Shown one piece after another: positions 34,101 to 42,715 of a DNA stretch of 64,000 nt. The stretch covers positions 20,726 through 84,725 of the forward strand of contig NZ_JBHUQE010000014.1 in the NCBI RefSeq assembly GCF_042687825.1, in the 5' to 3' direction. Source of the stretch: Sedimentitalea sp042687825. Its GTDB lineage: Bacteria > Pseudomonadota > Alphaproteobacteria > Rhodobacterales > Rhodobacteraceae. Below the pieces are notes generated by a model that was given only the letters and a program-made list of their open reading frames with translations, was not told the DNA's origin and searched no databases. A program made the translations under genes and the position numbers. Every line of letters begins with the position of its first letter. Position 1 is the first letter of the stretch.

Positions 34101-35045
34101 GCGCCTCCGGCCCCGATCTTTCCGTTGTTCCTGGATCTACCGTTGATCGGTGGAGATGAAGTGCCCCATGCGCCTCACGTTGCTGCATCGGCGCACCCCT
34201 GGCCAGGTACTGTTGCAATGTACGCTTCGGCGTCGGATGACAATTATTCGTTGAGTGAGATCATCGCGAAGCGTTCCGTGATTGGTCGGACTGAAACACC
34301 ACTGAAGCACGCGCAGGCCGGACTCTGGGATGAGGGCCAAGCTCTGCAGATCAAGCTGCTTTCCGGCGTTTTGGAATCCCGCAGCCGCGAGGCGATTCTG
34401 AACGGTGCGAATCTAGCTGCGATCGGAGATGGCTCGAGCGGCAACTGGGAGTTGTTTCAGTTCCAAAATGCCGATCTGGTCGAAAAAGATACCTACCGAT
34501 TGTCCATGCGTTTGCGCGGGCAACTGGGCAGCGATGGGCTGATGCCAACGGTGTGGCCCTCCGGTTCGTGGTTCGTGCTGCTGGACAAGGCACCAGTTCA
34601 GATCGAACTGACAAGTGCCCAACGACGCATTGCCCGCCATTTCCGCATCGGACCGGCGCGACGCGGGTATGACGATCCGTCCTATACGCATCTCGTCGAG
34701 ACCTTTGACGGAAACGGTCTGCGCCCTTATGCGCCCTGTCATCTTTGCATCAACGCGAGACAGAACGGTGATCTGCTGGTTGAATGGGTCAGGCGAACGC
34801 GCATCGACGGCGACAGTTGGGATCTGCATGATGTCCCTCTGGGTGAGGACAGCGAAGAATACCTGATCCGGGTCTGGAACGATGCGACCATGTTGCGAGA
34901 GGCCACGGTGACATCGCCCAGCTGGAACTATGCCTCTGATTTACAGTTGTCGGATAATTTGACCTATCCCGCACGGATCGAGGTCGCACAATTGTCGGCC
35001 CGTTACGGAGTCGGGTCATTCTCCAGTGTTGAACTAGAGGAGTAA
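31122..35045 (+). CDS. GTA protein g15, megatron tail tip protein
   Basis: The product is 1307 residues and is the largest GTA protein. A short hydrophobic N-terminus (ILLSAAGAAVGGSVGGTLAG) precedes the tail-protein part. The middle, about residues 430-720, is the GTA TIM-barrel domain (FCIGSEMRGLTQIRG, DNIDFVGIDNYMPLSDW, KPIWFTELGCAALDKATN). The phage-tail_3-like domain follows at about 770-930. The C-terminal 300 residues are beta-rich and probably contact receptors or glycans. In RcGTA this protein pierces the outer membrane of the recipient. Confidence 0.94.
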   Translation: MATILLSAAGAAVGGSVGGTLAGLSTVAVGRAVGATMGQVIDQRLLGTGSEPVETGRVDRFRLTRAGDGEPIAQVFGRMRVGGQVIWASDFIETASKTGGGKGSPSTPKVTTYSYSVSLALAVCEGEISTIGRVWADGEEVSRDELNLRIYSGSMDQLPDPAIEAIEGAGNVPAYRGTAYVVMENLSLERFGNRVPQFSFEVLRTEQGDSPSVDSDPARMIKGVALMPGTGEYALATTPVYYSKGPGSSWAANSNSPSGKTDFETSFDTLTEELPGCDAASLIVSWFGNDLRCGSCEIAPKIERAEVDGSNMPWEVAGKTRTTAEEIARQDGNPIYGGTPADAAVVEAIRYMNAAGRRVMFYPFILMDQVAGNGLKDPWTGAADQPPLPWRGRLTLSVAPGRDASPDGSLAAENEVSQFFGTARASDFSVGDGVVQYNGPQEWGLRRFILHYAALCAAAGGVSSFCIGSEMRGLTQIRGSQGFPSVSALKELAAEARLLLGPGVKIGYAADWSEYFGYQPLDGSGDRYFHLDPLWADDNIDFVGIDNYMPLSDWRDGDDHADAAWGSIYDPAYLTANIEGGEGYDWYYSSPEAEASQTRSLIQDSAFDEPWIWRYKDIRNWWKNAHHERISGVRQSAPTAWVPQSKPIWFTELGCAALDKATNQPNKFVDPKSSESAFPRGSNGLRDDLIQWRYLQSVLGYWGDTSNNPESDLYAGRMIDMDNAYVWAWDARPFPSFPNNRELWSDGGNYARGHWINGRIGGRSLASVVDEICRKSGVPAVDTSRLEGVVPGYVVEQVSDARSALQPLMLRYGFDAIERDGVLRFVMRDGKSATVLDEQHLAESGELDGVIEQSRDAEAEITGRVRVRFIQSGANHDIVAEESVLSDTQTHAVTSSELQLAMTRAQGRQVAERWLTEARVSRDKVRFALPPSKMNLGAGDVVRLPSDRDGGKADFRIDRIEQSDLQIVEAVRIEREVYSPSEMADDDPGVKTFAPPAPIFPLFLDLPLIGGDEVPHAPHVAASAHPWPGTVAMYASASDDNYSLSEIIAKRSVIGRTETPLKHAQAGLWDEGQALQIKLLSGVLESRSREAILNGANLAAIGDGSSGNWELFQFQNADLVEKDTYRLSMRLRGQLGSDGLMPTVWPSGSWFVLLDKAPVQIELTSAQRRIARHFRIGPARRGYDDPSYTHLVETFDGNGLRPYAPCHLCINARQNGDLLVEWVRRTRIDGDSWDLHDVPLGEDSEEYLIRVWNDATMLREATVTSPSWNYASDLQLSDNLTYPARIEVAQLSARYGVGSFSSVELEE

Positions 35046-35050
35046 AGAAG

Positions 35051-35344
35051 ATGCGCCCCATATTGCACGGAGACGTGGCCAACGCAGCGCGTGCGCTTTT
35101 GAGCGTACCGTCGTCCCATCGCAAGGAACTGTGTCAACGCATGATCGTTCAGGCGGAAAGGGCGGACCGCTTTGTTCGAAAGGTCGGGCGGATGCATCCC
35201 TTTTGGGGGAACGGATCGTTGATGGCCGTTGCTCGCAGGCGCCCGTTGGTCGATGATCCTGGGTTCGACGATCCCGATTACTGCCAGTGTTTCGAGATGG
35301 TGTTGCGCGGACTGATCGAATGGAAGGCGCGTGTCGCGACCTGA
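35051..35344 (+). CDS. Conserved hypothetical protein following GTA g15
   Basis: The product is 97 residues. It starts five bases after the g15 stop and so is probably cotranscribed with the GTA genes. The sequence is helical with Arg-rich parts and a short motif RMHPFWGNGSLMAVA. There is no signal or membrane segment. I associate this type of protein with the end of alphaproteobacterial GTA clusters, but no function is known to me. Confidence 0.75.
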   Translation: MRPILHGDVANAARALLSVPSSHRKELCQRMIVQAERADRFVRKVGRMHPFWGNGSLMAVARRRPLVDDPGFDDPDYCQCFEMVLRGLIEWKARVAT

Positions 35345-35503
35345 ACCCGTCGTATCCTGTTGCGGTGACCTTGATCTTTCTGATCAGCCTTCGTTTTAGG
35401 GTGTTTCGGTTCGTCGTAGAACGATCTGAGACTGGTTGCGTAGCGCACAGATGAGTTCATTGGGTCGCAAACCGGTTGTGCAGCGAATGCATTGTTCGGA
35501 TAT

Positions 35504-35818
35504 TCAACCCGTGGCGCAACTGATGCAGTTTCGCTACCGCTGAATTCAGGGGTAACCGTTTGGCTTGGATCGTTTTTCCGCAATCCATACAATGCCCGAA
35601 CACACCCAATTCAATACGCAGCAAAGCGGCGCGCAATTTGGTCATCTGTTGATCATCGCGAACCTGTAGCGCGCGCGCCATTTTTGGTTTTGTAACGGCT
35701 CCATTCGGTTGAGACGGCCAACAGACTGCTGATCCAGGGGGGCGATGGCGTGGTTCGCCAGACCGCGGGCGTTCTTCTCGTTCAACCGGTCAATCAGTTC
35801 ACGTGGTCTTTCGGCCAT
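35504..35818 (-). pseudogene. DksA/TraR-type zinc-finger gene with two frameshifts
   Basis: Read from ATG at 35818, the first 48 or so codons give MAERPRELIDRL and then LDQQSVGRLNRM, a family signature. The frame then breaks at the T5 run 35681-35685; one more T would continue as KMARALQVRDDQQM, then RIELGVFGHCMDCGKTIQAK. A second break near 35528 (one surplus base) hides the second CxxC; restoring it gives CISCATG and a stop at 35504. The repaired protein would be about 104 residues with a complete CMDC/CISC zinc finger. DksA-type proteins act on RNA polymerase with ppGpp. Two nearby compensating indels mean either recent decay or sequencing error. Confidence 0.75.
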
Positions 35819-35927
35819 AAGTTCGGTGTGCGATCCATTCCATTCGGCAATTTCAACAATCACAAGTTTGCGTTTGGCATTTTCTGGAATAGATGCATAT
35901 CCTGACACGAGACAAGGATGAACCGCT

Positions 35928-36737
35928 ATGGCCGAAACCAGCAGCAAGATCGCCCCGGTGGATCCCGTTTGGAACCGGATCTCGGAGGAGGCCCGCGAGG
36001 CCGTCCGCAAGGAGCCGTTGATGGGCGGTTTGATTCACGCCTGTATTCTACATCACAAGACGCTGGAAAAAGCCTTATCCTATCGCATTGCGGCCAAGCT
36101 GTCTTCCAACGAGATGTCGATGGTCATTCTGCGCGAGATTGCCGATCAGGCCTTTGAAGGCGCGCCGCATCTGACCGAAGCGGCGCGGGCGGATTTGGTT
36201 GCCGTGTTCGAACGCGACCCGGCCTGTCATCGCCTTTTGCAGCCGGTTCTCTACTTCAAGGGATATCAGGCGATGCAGGCCTATCGTGTCGGACACTGGC
36301 TGTGGCAACAAGGGCAGCATGATCTGGCATATTTCTTTCAGATGCGGGTGTCCGAGATTTTCGGAATTGACATTCATCCGGCCGCAAGGATCGGTAAGGG
36401 CATCATGATCGACCATGCCCATTCCATCGTGATCGGAGAAACCGCGGTCGTTGGTGACAATGTGTCGATGCTGCATTCCGTGACCTTGGGCGGGACCGGA
36501 AAAGAAGAGGAGGATCGTCATCCGAAGATCGAGGATGGCGTTCTGATCGGGGCAGGCGCAAAGGTTTTGGGCAATATCAGAATCGGGCATTGCAGCCGCA
36601 TCGCGGCCGGTTCTGTTGTGCTGAGTGACGTGCCCCCCTGCAAGACGGTTGCGGGCATACCGGCACGGATAGTTGGCGAAGCGGGTTGTGATCAGCCATC
36701 GGTCAACATGGATCAGTTGTTTTCCACACCCCGCTGA
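35928..36737 (+). CDS. cysE: Serine O-acetyltransferase
   Basis: The product is 269 residues. It acetylates serine with acetyl-CoA as the first step of cysteine synthesis. The N-terminal helical SATase domain (DPVWNRISEEAREAV through RVGHWLWQQG) and the left-handed beta-helix hexapeptide repeats (DIHPAARIGKGIMIDHAHSI, then VLIGAGAKVLGNIRIG) are complete. AAGGATG precedes the ATG. The C-terminus is the site of cysteine feedback in the family; no change is obvious. Confidence 0.96.
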   Translation: MAETSSKIAPVDPVWNRISEEAREAVRKEPLMGGLIHACILHHKTLEKALSYRIAAKLSSNEMSMVILREIADQAFEGAPHLTEAARADLVAVFERDPACHRLLQPVLYFKGYQAMQAYRVGHWLWQQGQHDLAYFFQMRVSEIFGIDIHPAARIGKGIMIDHAHSIVIGETAVVGDNVSMLHSVTLGGTGKEEEDRHPKIEDGVLIGAGAKVLGNIRIGHCSRIAAGSVVLSDVPPCKTVAGIPARIVGEAGCDQPSVNMDQLFSTPR

Positions 36738-36774
36738 AGGGCCGGAAATACCGCCGAGGTGGCCGCGGTCTGCG

Positions 36775-36796
36775 GGCGCGGACCATGGTCCGCGCC
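36775..36796. terminator. Perfect palindrome between convergent cysE and pdhC
   Basis: A perfect 22-base palindrome centred between 36785 and 36786 (half-site GGCGCGGACCA) would fold as a GC-rich hairpin in either direction. It lies 37 bases after the cysE stop and 8 bases after the pdhC stop. No T tract follows, so it may act as a barrier or RNA 3'-end stabiliser and not as a classic terminator. Confidence 0.4.
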
Positions 36797-36804
36797 GTGT
36801 CGGC

Positions 36805-38121
36805 TCAGGCCAGCATGGTCATCGGGTTTTCCAGGTTTCCGACAATGGCTTCAAGCAACTGGGCGCCCAGAGCCCCGTCAATGACCCTGTGATCCACTGA
36901 CAGTGTGACGGACATCACGGTCGCGATCTCCAGTTCCCCATCTTTTCCAACAACCGGTTTCTTGATACCGGCGCCGACAGCCAGAATCGCCCCATGCGGT
37001 GGATTGATCACGGCATCGAAATTCTCGATACCGAACATGCCCAGGTTGGAAATGGCAAAGCTGCCGCCCTGATATTCATGCGGGGCCAGTTTTCGGTCAC
37101 GGGCCCGGCTGGCCAGATCTTTCATTTCCGCCGACAGGGTGGACAAGGTTTTCTTGTCGGCGTCCTGCAGGACGGGCGTGAACAAGCCGCCATCGACCGC
37201 CACGGCCACGGCGACATCCGATGATTTGAGTTGCAGCATCCGGTCGCCTGCCCAGACCGAATTGGCCGCCGGCACATCCTGCAGGGCGAGGGCGCAGGCC
37301 TTGATGATGAAATCGTTGACCGACAGTTTCACACCTCGTGATTCCAATTGGCGGTTCAACTCGCCTCGGAATTTCAGCAGGGCATCCAGTTTGATCTCGC
37401 GACGCAGATAGAAATGCGGGATCGACTGTTTCGCCTCGGTCAGGCGGGCTGCGATGGTCTTGCGCATGCCATCCAGCGTAATTTCCTCGAAATCGCGTCC
37501 CTGATAGAGTTTCGCGATGGCATCGGCAGGCGGGGTAGCTGCTGCGGCGGGAGGCGGCGCGGAGGGTTTGGCTACCTCTGTTGCTGCTGCGGGAACAGCC
37601 GGCGCGGGTTGGCCATGGATGACGTCGACCTTGACGATCCGGCCATGCGGTCCGGACCCGGTGATGCGCGACAGGTCCACCCCCTTTTCGGCTGCGATAC
37701 GCCGGGCCAGCGGCGAGGCAAAGATGCGCGCGCCGTCAGGTCCCTTGGCCGCGGCCGGTGCTGGTCTTTGCGCCGGGGGAGGCCCCGGCACGGGGGCCGG
37801 GGCGGGTTCTTCCGGCTGTGCCGGGGCGGCGGCAACGTCTTTCGTTGTGTTTGTGGTGCCGATGTCGTCGGCGCTTTCGCCCTCGGCCAGCAGAACGGCG
37901 ATGGCGGTGTTGACCTTGACCGCCTCGGTGCCTTCGGGCACGAGGATTTTTCCGACGATTCCATCGTCGACGGCCTCAAATTCCATCGTTGCCTTGTCGG
38001 TCTCGATCTCGGCGAGAAGATCGCCCGAAGCGACGCTGTCGCCTTCCTTGACCAGCCATTTGGCCAGTGTTCCCTCTTCCATGGTCGGTGACAGGGCGGG
38101 CATCAGGATTTCAGTTGGCAT
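36805..38121 (-). CDS. pdhC: Pyruvate dehydrogenase E2, dihydrolipoyl acetyltransferase
   Basis: The product is 438 residues. One lipoyl domain (residues 1-78, Lys43 in ETDKATMEF), a Pro/Ala linker, a peripheral-subunit binding domain (FASPLARRIAAEKGVDLSRI) and the acetyltransferase core follow in order. The active-site DHRVIDG is near the C-terminus. It forms the core of the complex and passes acetyl groups to CoA. It lies 12 bases downstream of pdhB. Lpd at 57891 is the likely E3 partner. Confidence 0.96.
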   Translation of the reverse strand: MPTEILMPALSPTMEEGTLAKWLVKEGDSVASGDLLAEIETDKATMEFEAVDDGIVGKILVPEGTEAVKVNTAIAVLLAEGESADDIGTTNTTKDVAAAPAQPEEPAPAPVPGPPPAQRPAPAAAKGPDGARIFASPLARRIAAEKGVDLSRITGSGPHGRIVKVDVIHGQPAPAVPAAATEVAKPSAPPPAAAATPPADAIAKLYQGRDFEEITLDGMRKTIAARLTEAKQSIPHFYLRREIKLDALLKFRGELNRQLESRGVKLSVNDFIIKACALALQDVPAANSVWAGDRMLQLKSSDVAVAVAVDGGLFTPVLQDADKKTLSTLSAEMKDLASRARDRKLAPHEYQGGSFAISNLGMFGIENFDAVINPPHGAILAVGAGIKKPVVGKDGELEIATVMSVTLSVDHRVIDGALGAQLLEAIVGNLENPMTMLA

Positions 38122-38133
38122 GGCGCGCGCTCC

Positions 38134-39510
<1,377 letters not shown>

Positions 39511-39511
39511 G

Positions 39512-40029
39512 TTACGCGTCTCCTTCCGGCTTGATCATTCCGACGATGTTTCCCTGACCGTCCTCAACATAGGCGCAGCGCCCGATACCGGGATAGTCCT
39601 GTGGCGGCAGCGCCTCGGCGCCGCCGTTGGCAAGTGCCCAGGCATAGGACTTGTCGCAATCCTCGACCTCGAAAGTCATGGTTCCCCCCCGTACCGGCGA
39701 CCCCGGCGGGGGGGGCTCGTCCATCCGGCGCATCAGCCCGCCAGAGACGCCCTTGTCCGTTCCGATGTCAGAGCCTTCGATCAGGTGATAGTCCACGTCC
39801 TCGCCCCCCTGCATCGCCGAGTACTCCCAACCGAACAATCCGCCATAGAACGTCTTGGCGGNATCAGCCCGCCAGAGACGCCCTTGTCCGTTCCGATGTC
39901 AGAGCCTTCGATCAGGTGATAGTCCACGTCCTCGCCCCCCTGCATCGCCGAGTACTCCCAACCGAACAATCCGCCATAGAACGTCTTGGCGGCGTCGACA
40001 TCTGCGGCGTGAATCTCGAAATGCGGCAT
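39512..40029 (-). CDS. VOC-family protein, split by an assembly seam
   Basis: Read from ATG at 40029, which overlaps the pdhA stop (TGATG), the protein starts MPHFEIHAADVDAAKTFYGG, a vicinal-oxygen-chelate (glyoxalase/bleomycin-type) fold. The frame is broken at the N (39862) and by a 130-base duplication. Collapsing one copy plus the N yields an uninterrupted protein of 128 residues ending VGMIKPEGDA. Late parts such as EDCDKSYAWALANGG and PGIGRCAYVEDGQGN also fit the family. Ligand unknown. Position between pdhA and pdhB suggests cotranscription with the pyruvate dehydrogenase genes. Confidence 0.8.
39732..39992. repeat. 130-base perfect duplication around a single N
   Basis: Bases 39732-39861 and 39863-39992 are identical, and the only ambiguous base of the window, N, is at 39862. 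The most economical reading is two contig ends with a 130-base overlap that were joined and not merged. It is not a biological tandem repeat unless shown otherwise. Confidence 0.9.
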
Positions 40030-41042
40030 CAGGCGGTCTCCTGCGCGGCTGCGTCGGCATAGATATCCGTCCAAAGTTCATCCAGCGCCGGTTCGGGGCT
40101 GTCCTTGGCGAAATCGGCGGCGGCATTGACCACCTGCTTGATCTCCTTGTCGATCGCCTTCAGGTCGTCTTCGGTGGCGTGTTTGCCGCTCAGCAGCAGG
40201 CCGCGCACCTGTTCGATCGGATCGCGTTCCTCGCGCATCTTCTGCACTTCTTCGCGGGTGCGGTACTTGGCCGGATCCGACATCGAGTGGCCGCGATAGC
40301 GATAGGTCTTGATTTCCAGGATATACGGGCCTTTGCCCGCGCGGCAATGCGCCACCGCCTTGTCGCCAGCCTCTTTCACCGCCAGCACATTCATGCCGTC
40401 AACCGCCTCGCCGGGGATGCCAAAGGCCTCGCCGCGGGTGTGGATGTCGGGCGTCGACGTCGACCGCTTTTGCGATGTGCCCATGGCGTACTGGTTGTTC
40501 TCGATCACGAAGATCACCGGCAGGTCCCACAGCGCGGCCATGTTAAAGGCCTCGTAGACCTGACCCTGATTGGCGGCGCCATCGCCGAAATAGGTAAAGG
40601 TGACGCGGCCGTTCTCAAGATACTTGTCGGCAAAGGCCAGGCCGGTTCCCAGCGGCACCTGTGCTGCGACGATGCCATGCCCGCCGTAAAAGTTCTTTTC
40701 CTTCGAGAACATATGCATCGAGCCGCCCTTGCCCTTGGAATAGCCGCCCTCGCGTCCGGTCAGTTCGGCCATCACGCCGGCGGCGTCCATGCCGCAAGCC
40801 AGCATGTGACCGTGATCGCGATACGAAGTGATGCGCTTGTCGCCCTCTTCGGCGGTCGCCTCCAGGCCGACCACGACGGCTTCCTGGCCAATATACAGGT
40901 GACAGAAACCGCCAATCAGACCCATCCCGTACAACTGACCCGCTTTTTCCTCGAAACGCCGGATCAGCAGCATTTCACGGTAGAACGTCCTCAGTTCCTC
41001 GGCGGATACGGTTGATTTTTTGGCGGATTTCCGGGTGACCAT
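40029..41042 (-). CDS. pdhA: Pyruvate dehydrogenase E1 alpha
   Basis: The product is 337 residues. It decarboxylates pyruvate with thiamine diphosphate together with E1 beta. The cofactor motif GDGAANQGQVYEAFNMA ... NNQYAMG is complete, and the phosphorylation-loop-like YRYRGHSMSDPAKYRT is present. The N-terminus has a Lys/Ser-rich lead. It is first gene of the pdhA-VOC-pdhB-pdhC unit, and an inverted repeat lies at 41068-41087 just upstream. Confidence 0.96.
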   Translation of the reverse strand: MVTRKSAKKSTVSAEELRTFYREMLLIRRFEEKAGQLYGMGLIGGFCHLYIGQEAVVVGLEATAEEGDKRITSYRDHGHMLACGMDAAGVMAELTGREGGYSKGKGGSMHMFSKEKNFYGGHGIVAAQVPLGTGLAFADKYLENGRVTFTYFGDGAANQGQVYEAFNMAALWDLPVIFVIENNQYAMGTSQKRSTSTPDIHTRGEAFGIPGEAVDGMNVLAVKEAGDKAVAHCRAGKGPYILEIKTYRYRGHSMSDPAKYRTREEVQKMREERDPIEQVRGLLLSGKHATEDDLKAIDKEIKQVVNAAADFAKDSPEPALDELWTDIYADAAAQETA

Positions 41043-41067
41043 CGCGCAGCTCTCCCTCTCTGGCTGA

Positions 41068-41087
41068 ATGGTTTAGTGTTAAACCAT
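41068..41087 (-). promoter_or_regulatory. Operator-like inverted repeat upstream of pdhA
   Basis: ATGGTTTA and TAAACCAT form a perfect 8-base inverted repeat with a 4-base spacer, 26-45 bases before the pdhA start. A TATATG lies directly upstream on the minus strand and may be the -10 element, so the repeat would cover the transcript start. The TGGT...ACCA core recalls GntR/PdhR-type operators of other bacteria. Confidence 0.5.
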
Positions 41088-41229
41088 CATATAGACAATT
41101 TGCATGTCCGAGGCGAGAAAAATCCGGAGCCGATCCGCGTATCGGCCGTTGGCGGGCGCTCGGAACCCACCGTTTGCCGGGCGCGACCGGCACGATAAAA
41201 AGCGGAACCGGATGGCGGACTGCGCCGGC

Positions 41230-41544
41230 CTAGCGGATGACGATCTCGTCCGCGCGCAGCAAACCCAGAACTGACCGGGCCTGCTGATCCAGCAGGTCCA
41301 GGTCCAGAAAGTTGTCCGACAGGCGGCGTGTCAGGTTCTCGGTGATGACAATGTCGTCCTGCAGTCGGTCCAGCGTCTGTTGCAACGCCTTGGACTCCGC
41401 CAGAATTTCGATCCGCCGGAACAGCCCGAAATCGCCCTGCACGGCGGCAAAAGTGAAGTAGGTGCACAGGGTAAACGCGGCGCCGAAATAGATCAGCGTG
41501 CCGATGTTGGGTCGGGTCGGACGGGTCAAACTGCTCTGCCTCAC
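41230..41544 (-). CDS. FtsB/DivIC-family septum formation initiator
   Basis: About 104 residues are read from a GTG at 41544 (AAAGG upstream); the frame is open further but unlike protein there. A single membrane segment (NIGTLIYFGAAFTLCTYFTF) is followed by a coiled coil (ALQQTLDRLQDDIVITENL) and a C-terminal periplasmic part ending DQQARSVLGLLRADEIVIR. FtsB links FtsL and FtsQ in the divisome. Placement beside pdhA is common in alphaproteobacteria. Confidence 0.85.
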   Translation of the reverse strand: MRQSSLTRPTRPNIGTLIYFGAAFTLCTYFTFAAVQGDFGLFRRIEILAESKALQQTLDRLQDDIVITENLTRRLSDNFLDLDLLDQQARSVLGLLRADEIVIR

Positions 41545-41690
41545 ATGCACCCTTTGCGGGCGTCTTTTGGCACTATGGCACAGGTGATTCGGCTTGTGAA
41601 TCCCCGTTTTGGGGGAGGTTGCCGGCAGGGCCGGTTCGCCCTGTCGGTACATGAATGACGTCAAGGCCCATCGGCTTGGACGAGCCAGCT

Positions 41691-42584
41691 TCAGCCGGCG
41701 ACCGAGGCCGCGTGAATGCTGTCGATGGTTTCGGCCAGGGTCTGGTCAAAGGCGTCGTCGCTCTGCTGCGCCGAAAGCCCTTCGGTCAGCGCCCGCGAAA
41801 ACGACGCGATGACGCCACGGTTGCGAGACAGCCGGTCGTTCGCCTCGGCCCGGCTGTAGCCGCCCGACAACGCCACCACGCGCATCACGCGCGGATGATC
41901 CACCAGCGTCGCGTAGTGGTTGGCGGTTTCCGGCAGGGTCAGCTTCAGCATGACCTGGCGGTCATCGGGCAGGGCGTCCAGATGGCGGGTCAGTTCGGAC
42001 AGCAGGATCGCTTCGGCCTCGGCCTTGTCGTCAATGCTGATCGTCACCTCGGGTTCGATGATCGGCACCAGCCCATGCGCCAGCACCTGGGCTGCCACCT
42101 CGAATTGCTGCGCGACGATGGCGGCGATACCGCTGGGCGATGCGGCGTCGATGACCGAGCGCATCTTGGTGCCGAAAATGCCGGCCTTGACCGCGCGTTG
42201 CAGTAGCGCGTCCAGATCGGGCATCGGCTTCATCAGACGCACACCGTCCGCAGCATCGGCCAGCCCCTTGTCGATCTTCAGGAACGGCACGACGCGGCGC
42301 TTGTCCCACAGATATTGCGGTGTCGGAATGCCATCGATCTCGCGCTCCATGGTCTGCTCGAACAGGATCGCGCCGACGATGCGCTCGCCGGTGAAACCCG
42401 GCGATTTGATGATCCGGCTGCGCATGGCGTGGATCAGGTCGAACATCTCGCTTTCCGATCCATAGGCGTCCTCCTGGACCCCATACAGCTTCAGGGCTTT
42501 CGGCGTCGACCCGCCGCTCTGATCCAGTGCCGCGACAAAGCCTGCACCGGATGTCATCTGCTCGATCTGAATATCCTTGGACAT
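41691..42584 (-). CDS. Fructose-bisphosphate aldolase class I
   Basis: The product is 297 residues of the class I (Schiff-base) aldolase family. ALDQSGGSTPKALKLYG is the typical start, and KIDKGL and LVPIIEPEV hold catalytic-site residues. It splits or forms fructose 1,6-bisphosphate in glycolysis and gluconeogenesis. It follows pgk on the same strand after 130 bases that contain a hairpin. Confidence 0.94.
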   Translation of the reverse strand: MSKDIQIEQMTSGAGFVAALDQSGGSTPKALKLYGVQEDAYGSESEMFDLIHAMRSRIIKSPGFTGERIVGAILFEQTMEREIDGIPTPQYLWDKRRVVPFLKIDKGLADAADGVRLMKPMPDLDALLQRAVKAGIFGTKMRSVIDAASPSGIAAIVAQQFEVAAQVLAHGLVPIIEPEVTISIDDKAEAEAILLSELTRHLDALPDDRQVMLKLTLPETANHYATLVDHPRVMRVVALSGGYSRAEANDRLSRNRGVIASFSRALTEGLSAQQSDDAFDQTLAETIDSIHAASVAG

Positions 42585-42690
42585 GTTTTCTTTCGCTTAT
42601 GTTGCAAGACTCGCGCCAGTCGCCCGGCCCGGACGGGCCGCATCGGCAAGGCGGTCTTAGGCCACACCACTGGCCGTTTCAATCGGTTTG

Positions 42691-42715
42691 GCGCAAACAG
42701 CGGCCCTGTTTGCGC
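42691..42715 (-). terminator. Stem-loop at the pgk stop codon
   Basis: GCGCAAACAG at 42691-42700 pairs perfectly with CTGTTTGCGC at 42706-42715 around a five-base loop. It begins at the last base of the pgk stop codon on the minus strand. No T tract follows, so it may stabilise the pgk mRNA end or pause transcription and not fully terminate. Confidence 0.5.

Noticed and set aside
39732..39992. Biological tandem duplication within the VOC gene
   Set aside because: The copies are perfectly identical and separated by the only N in the window, which points to an assembly seam.
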